From: Duncaniella sp.
GTDB taxonomy: Bacteria > Bacteroidota > Bacteroidia > Bacteroidales > Muribaculaceae
Direction of reading: 5' to 3'
NCBI GenBank assembly: GCA_022511285.1
Contig: JAFLRW010000124.1
Location: 1 to 5,642 of the forward strand
DNA length: 5,642 nt
The position numbers were made by a program, and so were the translations under genes. Below are positions 1-5,642 of the stretch, one piece after another (positions within the stretch are counted from its first letter, which is position 1; each line of letters begins with the position of its first letter). The notes below the pieces were generated by a model. The model was not told where the DNA came from. It saw nothing but the letters and a program-made list of their open reading frames with translations, and did no database searches.

Positions 1-463
1 CGTTGGGGTCAATACAGAGCCCCTTGTAGACGATTTTTTCCTCAAGGGCATCGGGATTGACCACATCTGACACCTGTGCAGCTTTGCGAGCCATCTGGGC
101 GCGCCGGAGCACAGCGTTGACTCTGGCTATCACCTCGCTCATCTTAAATGGTTTGGTTATGTAGTCATCGGCCCCGATATTCAGACCCATCACCGTGTCG
201 TCTTCGCCTGAGAGCGCGGAGCAAAAGATGATTGGAGCAGACTCTGTCTGCGTATCGTTACGCACACGCTTGGCAAAATCGAAGCCGGTGAGATTTTCCA
301 TCATAATATCGACTATAAACAGGTCATAGGCAGCGAGGTCCTTCTCAAGGGCTTCCTCAGCGCTATAAGCCGTGTCGACATCATAGCCCTCCTTGCTTAG
401 GTTGTATTTAAGTATCTCGCAAATCGACTCTTCATCGTCGATCAACAGCAGTCTTGCACTCAT
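1..463 (-). CDS. OmpR/PhoB-type two-component response regulator, 3' part beyond the window
   Basis: A signal-responsive transcription regulator acting in the cytoplasm; a partner histidine kinase would phosphorylate it, but none is in the window. The 154 visible residues start MSARLLLIDDEES and form a complete receiver domain (about 4-120). The acidic pocket is D9/D10, the phospho-acceptor is D52 in VDIMM, the switch serine is S82 in FCSAL, and the conserved lysine is K104 in ITKPF. After a linker, KGLCIDPN (147-154) resembles the first strand of a PhoB/OmpR winged-helix domain, so the family is inferred from the linker and this strand. The reading frame is still open at base 1. The start at 463 is the natural one: the conserved receiver beta-1 strand begins right after it. 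There is no Shine-Dalgarno sequence, as is usual in Bacteroidota. The residue four after D52 is Glu, not the common Pro. The regulated genes cannot be told from sequence. Confidence 0.95.
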   Translation of the reverse strand, partial: MSARLLLIDDEESICEILKYNLSKEGYDVDTAYSAEEALEKDLAAYDLFIVDIMMENLTGFDFAKRVRNDTQTESAPIIFCSALSGEDDTVMGLNIGADDYITKPFKMSEVIARVNAVLRRAQMARKAAQVSDVVNPDALEEKIVYKGLCIDPN

Positions 464-502
464 TTGCTATAAGGTCGGTTCGTGATTAGACGGGTAAAAT
501 TA

Positions 503-531
503 CAAAGAAAATCCCACTCTCCTTTGTTAAC
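503..531 (-). promoter_or_regulatory. Weak candidate promoter for the response regulator
   Basis: On the minus strand, TTTCTTTG (510-503) matches five of the six fixed bases of the Bacteroidota -7 box TAnnTTTG. GTTAAC (531-526) lies roughly where a -33 box would be, but it lacks the usual TTG. Transcription would begin near 499, giving a leader of about 35 bases before the ATG at 463, which is a plausible length. The match is weak in A/T-rich sequence; the regulator may instead be read through from mfd. Confidence 0.3.
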
Positions 532-540
532 TATTGTTAA
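524..540. repeat. Short direct repeat, TTGTTAA twice at 10-base spacing
   Basis: TTGTTAA occurs at 524-530 and again at 534-540, with starts exactly 10 bases apart, about one helical turn. The repeat lies in the 88-base gap between the mfd stop and the response regulator start and overlaps the upstream side of the candidate promoter. The spacing would suit a dimeric regulator binding one face of the DNA, but in A/T-rich sequence two 7-base copies can arise by chance. The rest of the gap (464-551) shows no small gene and no convincing terminator. Confidence 0.35.
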
Positions 541-551
541 AGTTATCAATC

Positions 552-3500
552 TCAGTTCTCTCCGATTATTTCAGTGAGGATTGTCACAGCAGTCTCAACG
601 GTTGGGATGTTGAGAAAAGCGAATGACTGTCGACCGTCGCGCTCGCGAATCTGCACACGGCGGGGATGAGCTGTGAGATACGCCACCATACGCCCGAACA
701 TTTCGCTCTGATAGTAAGCCTCGTTGGATTTTCCAACGAAGTATGTGAACATCTTGCGCTGCTTCAACGACACCTTCTCAATGCCCAAGCGCCGGGCAAG
801 ACGTCGCAGCCGCGGAATGCGGAGCAGTTCGAGAGTCTCAGGGGGGATGGCTCCGAAACGGTCAGCCAAGCGCTCGCGAAACTCCATCAGGTCTGTCTCT
901 CGTTCTATGCCATCGAGCTCACGGTAGAGGGCTATGCGTTCGCTCTCACCCGGGACATAGTCAGCCGGCAGGAGCAATTCCATATCGCTTTCCACAGAGC
1001 AGTCGGCAACAAATTCATCCTCCTCGGGACGGTCAGCCGTAGTCGCTGCATCAAGACCGGCAAACTCTTGAGTACGCAATTCGGTGACAGCCTCTTTGAG
1101 TATTTTCTGATAGGTTTCATAACCAAGATCGGCAATAAAACCGCTCTGTTCGGCGCCAAGCAGATTGCCGGCGCCACGAATATCAAGGTCCTGCATAGCA
1201 ATATGGATGCCGCTGCCGAGCTCCGAGAAGCTCTCAATGGCCTGTAAACGTCGGCGAGCCACCGGCGAGAGCGGTATGTGAGGAGGCACCAAAAGATAGC
1301 AGAACGCCTTACGATTGCTCCGTCCTACACGTCCGCGCAATTGATGGAGCTCGCTCAGCCCGAAATTTTGGGCATTGTTGACTATTATGGTATTGACATT
1401 CGGCATATCTATTCCGCTCTCAATGATGGTAGTGGCTATGAGCACATCGTAATCATGGTTAGAGAAGTCAATGATAGCCTGCTCAAGTTTCTCTGGTGGC
1501 ATCTGCCCGTGTCCAACTACAACCCTGGCATCCGGCACAAGGCGCTTCACCTGCGCTTCAAGGTCGTAGAGCCCTTCGATGCGATGGTTGACAATAAACA
1601 CCTGACCATTGCGCGATAATTCAAAATTGATTGCCTCAGAAATAATATCGTCGCCCCCGGCATTGACAGATGTCACTATCGGATAACGATTGGGCGGTGG
1701 TGTATTGATAGCTGAAAGGTCGCGTGCACCCATCAGAGAGAATTGCAGCGTGCGCGGTATCGGAGTGGCGCTCATTGTAAGAGTGTCGACATTTACCTTC
1801 ATTTGCTTGAGCTTTTCCTTTACCGCCACACCAAACTTCTGCTCCTCGTCGACAATCAGGAGGCCCAAATCCTTGAATTTCACATCCTTCCCTATCAGCC
1901 TATGTGTGCCAATCAGAATATCAATTTTCCCATCGGCAAGATCCTTGATGATGAGACGCATCTCCTTGGCCGATCGGGCTCTACTCAGATAGTCAACCCT
2001 CACCGGAAGATCTTTAAGACGCTGCGTGAAGGTGTTATAGTGCTGATATGCAAGCACCGTAGTGGGAACAAGGAGTGCCGTCTGTTTTCCATCGGCAGCC
2101 GCTTTAAATGCGGCGCGCACAGCTATTTCCGTCTTTCCAAATCCCACGTCGCCGCATATCAGTCGGTCCATAGGGCGATTGCTCTCCATGTCAGCCTTGA
2201 CGGCTCGTGTTGCCGTGAGCTGATCCGGGGTATCCTCATAGATAAAGGATGCCTCAAGCTCGTGCTGAAGAAAAGAGTCGGGGGCAAAGGCATAGCCCTG
2301 CTCCTCCTTACGTGCGGCATAGAGGCGTATAAGGTCGCGGGCTATATCTTTGAGTTTTGATTTTGTGCGCTCCTTGAGTTTATTCCACGCCCCCGTACCA
2401 AGCTTATTGATCTTTGGAGGCACACCCTCCTTGCCTCGATATTTGGCAAGCTTGTGGAGCGAGTGGATGGAGACAAAGATAATATCATCGTTGGCATAGA
2501 CGAGTTTAATCATCTCCTGTGTGCGACCGTTGACATCGGTGCGCAGCAGCCCGGCAAAACGACCCACTCCGTGGTCCACATGGACTATGTAATCGCCGGG
2601 TTCTATGGCACTTAACTCTTTCAGAGAAAGTGCGAGCTTGCCGGAGCGGGCACGGTCTGAACGCAGTGTGTATTTATGGAATCGGTCAAAAATCTGATGG
2701 TCAGTGAACAGACACACTCGCCGTTCGTGGTCGATAAAGCCCTCGTGGAGCGTCGGTGTAACGGGAGTAAAGCTTATATTGTCGCCGCGGTCGCTGAATA
2801 TGGAGCGTAGGCGATCAAACTGATGATCGCTGTCACTCAAAATATTAATAGTGTAGCCATCGGCAAGGAATCGTGTGAACGATTCGGCAATCAGCTCGAA
2901 ATTTTTATGGTAAATCACTTGTGGCGAGCAGCCGAAATCAATAGCCGCAACTTCCGGATGCTCCGGGAGCGGAGCTGCCGTAAACATCAACTGCCTAAAC
3001 CCGGCAAAAGCGCGTGCAAAAGACTCTGGGTCAACCACACGGTCCAGAGCCGTCACATCCCCCTCACCGGCAATCAAAGCACTCTGTGAAAAATCGCTTG
3101 CCGCAATAGCCCGAATGCGCTCAATGGTATAACGGGGATCACGCACAGCGATGATGGTTGAGGGGTCAACAAACTCAAGCAACGACTCGCCACCACCCTT
3201 CGAAGCTGATGCCACTCCGGATGTCACGGCCACCTCTGTCAGTTTACGCTCTGAAAGCTGAGTCTCAACATTAAACAAGCGGATAGAGTCTATCTCATCG
3301 CCGAAAAAATCTATGCGCAACGGTAGTTCGCTGCTATAGCCGAAAATATCTATAATAGACCCTCGCATAGCAAACTGTCCGGGTTCATAGACATAATCTA
3401 CGGTCACAAATCCATTGTCGCGCAGCCACTTGACCACTACAGACATATCCAGAGTGCTGCCGGTGGAGAGATGGAGCGTATGATCGTCAATCGTCTTACG

Positions 3501-3920
3501 CGATGCCACACACTCAGCCAACGCCTCGGGATAAGTCACCACATATCTCGGTGCCGCCGTCTCGGAGTGCCAACGATTGAGGGCCTCCGTGCGTAGAATC
3601 TCCGAAGGAGGATCGGGCTGGCCGTATTTTATATCGCGCTTGAATCCGGAGGGGAAGAGTATCACCTCATTCTCACCAAGGATGCGAGAAAGATCGTGAT
3701 ATAGATATCCGGCATCGTCAAGCGAATCGCCCACCACAATCATCGGGACATCCCTGCGCTCCAAAGCGCCAAACACCAATGCCGGTGCACTTCCGGCAAG
3801 AGAATACAGGCCCAATATCCGGGCATCTCCCTTGAGCCACCTATCTATAGCCTTGCGCCGCGATGGAGAGAGAAAGGCTGAGCTAAGCTCCACAAGATTC
3901 ACTGCGGCCTCGCTGCTCAT
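552..3920 (-). CDS. mfd: Transcription-repair coupling factor Mfd
   Basis: Mfd is a DNA translocase that binds RNA polymerase stalled at a lesion, pushes it off the template and recruits UvrA for nucleotide excision repair. At 1122 residues this copy is full length (E. coli Mfd is 1148). The UvrB-like N-terminal module (about 1-340) has a degenerate nucleotide loop (LAGSAPAL, 41-48) and the conserved blocks RGSIIDIF (186-193) and LRIDFFGDEIDSIR (201-214). The RNA-polymerase-interacting domain begins at GDYIVHVDHGVGRF (442-455). The motor has Walker A GDVGFGKT (590-597), Walker B DEEQ (691-694), SATPIPRT (717-724), ATTIIESGID (829-838) and the arginine-finger motif QLRGRVGR (860-867), followed by LDIRGAGNLLGAEQSG (912-927). 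The C-terminal TRCF domain (about 970-1110) is the autoinhibitory region in known Mfd proteins. All motor motifs are intact. The ATG overlaps the stop of the upstream protease gene, with no Shine-Dalgarno sequence, so translation is probably coupled. Confidence 0.98.
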   Translation of the reverse strand: MSSEAAVNLVELSSAFLSPSRRKAIDRWLKGDARILGLYSLAGSAPALVFGALERRDVPMIVVGDSLDDAGYLYHDLSRILGENEVILFPSGFKRDIKYGQPDPPSEILRTEALNRWHSETAAPRYVVTYPEALAECVASRKTIDDHTLHLSTGSTLDMSVVVKWLRDNGFVTVDYVYEPGQFAMRGSIIDIFGYSSELPLRIDFFGDEIDSIRLFNVETQLSERKLTEVAVTSGVASASKGGGESLLEFVDPSTIIAVRDPRYTIERIRAIAASDFSQSALIAGEGDVTALDRVVDPESFARAFAGFRQLMFTAAPLPEHPEVAAIDFGCSPQVIYHKNFELIAESFTRFLADGYTINILSDSDHQFDRLRSIFSDRGDNISFTPVTPTLHEGFIDHERRVCLFTDHQIFDRFHKYTLRSDRARSGKLALSLKELSAIEPGDYIVHVDHGVGRFAGLLRTDVNGRTQEMIKLVYANDDIIFVSIHSLHKLAKYRGKEGVPPKINKLGTGAWNKLKERTKSKLKDIARDLIRLYAARKEEQGYAFAPDSFLQHELEASFIYEDTPDQLTATRAVKADMESNRPMDRLICGDVGFGKTEIAVRAAFKAAADGKQTALLVPTTVLAYQHYNTFTQRLKDLPVRVDYLSRARSAKEMRLIIKDLADGKIDILIGTHRLIGKDVKFKDLGLLIVDEEQKFGVAVKEKLKQMKVNVDTLTMSATPIPRTLQFSLMGARDLSAINTPPPNRYPIVTSVNAGGDDIISEAINFELSRNGQVFIVNHRIEGLYDLEAQVKRLVPDARVVVGHGQMPPEKLEQAIIDFSNHDYDVLIATTIIESGIDMPNVNTIIVNNAQNFGLSELHQLRGRVGRSNRKAFCYLLVPPHIPLSPVARRRLQAIESFSELGSGIHIAMQDLDIRGAGNLLGAEQSGFIADLGYETYQKILKEAVTELRTQEFAGLDAATTADRPEEDEFVADCSVESDMELLLPADYVPGESERIALYRELDGIERETDLMEFRERLADRFGAIPPETLELLRIPRLRRLARRLGIEKVSLKQRKMFTYFVGKSNEAYYQSEMFGRMVAYLTAHPRRVQIRERDGRQSFAFLNIPTVETAVTILTEIIGEN
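3917..3920 (-). other. ATGA stop/start overlap joining the protease gene and mfd
   Basis: On the minus strand the mfd start ATG (3920-3918) and the protease stop TGA (3919-3917) share two bases in the tetranucleotide ATGA. The upstream bases (AACACCTCTTCAAAACG) contain no purine-rich ribosome site. Such junctions commonly allow a terminating ribosome to re-initiate, so Mfd synthesis probably depends at least partly on translation of the protease gene. The overlap is seen directly; the coupling is inferred. Confidence 0.85.
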
Positions 3921-5578
3921 CGTTTTGAAGAGGTGTTAGGGCTGAGAATCTCACCATAGCGCGGGGAATTGAGAATGGTGAGAGCAGAATCGACTGTGGC
4001 ATCACTGCGCAAGGAGTTGATAATCTCTCCGCGCTGCTGATAATAGCGGCCCACAATTTCGCTGGCCAGATAAGGAGTTATCGCCTTACGGTTGATATCC
4101 AGATCGCGATTGAGATCATGTTTAAGCATCGAAGCAAGGATATCAAACTGACGCGTGGTCGAATCGTTCATATACCCCTCAGCCTCCGCAAGCTTACGCA
4201 ATTGGTCAACTGCAGTCTCACACACCTTGTCATAATTAAAACGCTTGGGGTCGATAAATGCCTTGAATTCAGCATAAATAGAATCAGTCACCTCAAACAG
4301 CTCCGGAGGTGCAATAGTGTCATGAGTAGCGGCATAGCGAGTGGCAAAATCAAAAGCCCAATTATCGCGTACCACATTGAATGTGAGCCGATTAATGTCT
4401 GAAAACGGCACAGTGACATCAGGCGTAATACCACCACCGTCGCGCACCTCGCGGCCGCCTGACGTGTGGAACACCGTCGTGAGCGAGTCGGGAATGCGGC
4501 CCACTGACCCGTCAGGATTTCGGTGAGAATAGTCTATAGCCTGTATCAGGCGTCCGGAAGGGATATAATACTTAGCCACCGTGACCTTAAGAATACCATC
4601 ATACGGGAGCTGACGGGTGGATTGCACCAATCCCTTGCCAAACGAGCGGTTCCCTATCACCACAGCCCTATCCAGGTCTTGAAGAGCTCCGGTGACAATC
4701 TCGCTGGCCGACGCTGACGAGCCATCGATAAGCACAGCAAGAGGCATTTTTGTGTCGATAGGATTAACAGATGTCTTATACACCTTCTCGCTTAGCACCC
4801 CGCGCCCGCGGGTATTGAGCACAGTGGTCCCCTTAGGAAGGAAGATGCCAAGAATCTGCACGGCACTCTCCACCAATCCTCCGCCATTGCCACGCAAGTC
4901 AAGCACAAGCCGCTCTGCCCCCTGAGCCTTAAGAGCCTCGACAGCGGCTCTTACGTCGGGATAACTCTTCTCGGAGAAAGTGTTAAGGATAATATATCCG
5001 GTGTTGTCACGCAGCATCCCGTAATAAGGCACCGATGGAATCTGTATCTTGCGGCGCTTAATATCAAAGGTGCGGATAGAGTCGGCCACATAAGGACGAT
5101 TGACCGTCACACTCACCATTGTCCCGCTCTGCCCCTTGAGCCGGTCGCTCACCTTGTCTGAGCGCCATCCGGCTGTGGAGTCACCATCAATCATAATAAT
5201 CCGATCACCGGGGCGCAACCCGGCCTCCAGAGCCGGGCTTCCGGCGTAAGGTTCGGATATAATCACCCCGCGCGGAGTCTCTTGAATCAGCGACCCAATA
5301 CCGCCATACTCACCGGTGGTCATCGTGCGAAACTGAGCCTGTTCCTTAGCAGGGATATACTCAGTATAAGGATCAATATCATCGAGCATAGCCGCGATGG
5401 CTGTGTTAATACTCTTCTCGGCATCTATGGAATCAACATAAAATGTCTGCAATTCCCGATAAAGCGAATTAAATATATCAAGATTGCGCGAGATATCCAC
5501 CTTCCGGCTGCGCGTAGCGGCCGACGAAAGCAGAGCCATCACTGCAATTACCGCCGCGAATATAGTTAACTTCTTCAT
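3917..5578 (-). CDS. Exported S41 C-terminal processing peptidase (CtpA/Prc type) with PDZ domain
   Basis: A serine protease that would act in the periplasm, where family members trim or degrade proteins from their C-termini. The 553 residues begin with MKK and a hydrophobic stretch (about 4-21) that looks like a signal peptide ending near SSA/AT; no lipobox cysteine is present, and an uncleaved anchor is possible. A PDZ domain follows (about 88-165, with YGGIG at 91-95 and LRPGDRI at 121-127). The S41 catalytic core (about 190-345) contains LDLRGNGGG (226-234), nucleophile S290 in GSSASASEI, general base K315 in SFGKG, and Q319. The S290-K315-Q319 spacing equals that of B. subtilis CtpB (S309, K334, Q338). 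A mostly helical tail of about 150 residues (400-553) has no assigned role. I chose the start at 5578, not the in-frame ATG at 5620, because a signal peptide begins there and the best promoter box lies between the two. The substrate is unknown. Its stop overlaps mfd. Confidence 0.95.
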   Translation of the reverse strand: MKKLTIFAAVIAVMALLSSAATRSRKVDISRNLDIFNSLYRELQTFYVDSIDAEKSINTAIAAMLDDIDPYTEYIPAKEQAQFRTMTTGEYGGIGSLIQETPRGVIISEPYAGSPALEAGLRPGDRIIMIDGDSTAGWRSDKVSDRLKGQSGTMVSVTVNRPYVADSIRTFDIKRRKIQIPSVPYYGMLRDNTGYIILNTFSEKSYPDVRAAVEALKAQGAERLVLDLRGNGGGLVESAVQILGIFLPKGTTVLNTRGRGVLSEKVYKTSVNPIDTKMPLAVLIDGSSASASEIVTGALQDLDRAVVIGNRSFGKGLVQSTRQLPYDGILKVTVAKYYIPSGRLIQAIDYSHRNPDGSVGRIPDSLTTVFHTSGGREVRDGGGITPDVTVPFSDINRLTFNVVRDNWAFDFATRYAATHDTIAPPELFEVTDSIYAEFKAFIDPKRFNYDKVCETAVDQLRKLAEAEGYMNDSTTRQFDILASMLKHDLNRDLDINRKAITPYLASEIVGRYYQQRGEIINSLRSDATVDSALTILNSPRYGEILSPNTSSKR

Positions 5579-5602
5579 AATTATTACCAAACGCAAAAAT
5601 AA

Positions 5603-5618
5603 GCCTACAAAGTTAGGC
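5603..5618. repeat. Inverted repeat GCCTA-6-TAGGC around the -7 box
   Basis: Two perfect 5-base arms (5603-5607 and 5614-5618) flank a 6-base loop. On the minus strand the hairpin is followed by TTATTTTTG, and on the plus strand by ATTTATT, so it resembles a small terminator readable in either direction. The stem is short for a strong terminator. The loop and one arm overlap the protease promoter -7 box, so the repeat could instead be an operator. No gene is visible on its right side within the window to settle this. Confidence 0.4.
5608..5615 (-). promoter_or_regulatory. Promoter -7 box (TAACTTTG) for the protease-mfd operon
   Basis: TAACTTTG on the minus strand is a perfect match to the Bacteroidota primary sigma factor -7 consensus TAnnTTTG. 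Transcription would start near 5604 and give a leader of about 25 bases before the ATG at 5578. The -33 region (about 5631-5637, reading CGTTTT) has no clear TTG, so that half is weak. The position supports the short protease start, since an ATG at 5620 would lie upstream of the transcript. Confidence 0.6.
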
Positions 5619-5642
5619 ATTTATTAGCATAAAACGTGGCAA

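Noticed and set aside
526..545. Possible terminator after mfd (minus-strand TTAAC-AATA-GTTAA hairpin)
   Set aside because: The stem is only five A/T-rich pairs and is followed by AACAAAGG instead of a T run. It is better described as part of the TTGTTAA repeat.
590..601. Possible damage or unusual substitution in Mfd motor motifs
   Set aside because: Walker A, DEEQ, SATPIPRT and QLRGRVGR are all intact. DEEQ in place of the E. coli DEEH is a common variant.
666..1247. Open frame of 193 codons on the plus strand
   Set aside because: It is antisense to the 3' part of mfd, resembles no known protein, and has no promoter or neighbouring plus-strand gene.
1278..1619. Open frame of 113 codons on the plus strand
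   Set aside because: It is antisense to the mfd helicase motifs (ATTIIESGID and QLRGRVGR); the constraint on mfd explains the open frame.
1743..2360. Open frame of 205 codons on the plus strand
   Set aside because: It lies wholly antisense to the motor region of mfd, whose conserved motifs are intact. The translation is rich in Cys, His and Arg with no recognisable domain, as expected of a shadow frame.
1..5642. Search for an undescribed system, mobile element, CRISPR array or RNA gene
   Set aside because: The three genes account for almost all bases and belong to well-known families. I saw no repeat array, transposase, terminal inverted repeats, tRNA-like fold or composition shift.

Overview
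This window looks like chromosomal core sequence from a member of the Bacteroidota, probably order Bacteroidales. The reasons are the protein flavour (an S41 protease and an OmpR/PhoB-type regulator with Bacteroidales-like sequence), the absence of Shine-Dalgarno sequences before the starts, and a perfect Bacteroidota -7 promoter box (TAnnTTTG) before the first gene. Family-level placement (for example Muribaculaceae) is a guess.

All three genes lie on the minus strand, so transcription runs from the right edge to the left. At 5594-5642 is a short upstream region with the promoter and a small inverted repeat around its -7 box. Next is a 553-residue exported S41 (C-terminal processing) protease at 5578-3917. 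Its stop codon overlaps the start of mfd in an ATGA junction. Mfd (1122 residues, 3920-552) is the complete transcription-repair coupling factor. An 88-base gap (551-464) holds a short A/T-rich direct repeat and a weak promoter candidate. The last gene, at 463-1, is a response regulator whose receiver domain is complete but whose DNA-binding domain is cut by the window edge.

The protease and mfd are very probably co-transcribed and translationally coupled. They act in different compartments (cell envelope versus nucleoid/RNA polymerase), so the pairing suggests shared expression rather than a shared pathway. The regulator could be reached by read-through, since no good terminator is seen after mfd, or it could have its own promoter.

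I see no mobile element, CRISPR array, RNA gene or defence-type system. The window reads as ordinary housekeeping sequence, and the findings are modest points about gene starts, gene coupling and short regulatory sequences.
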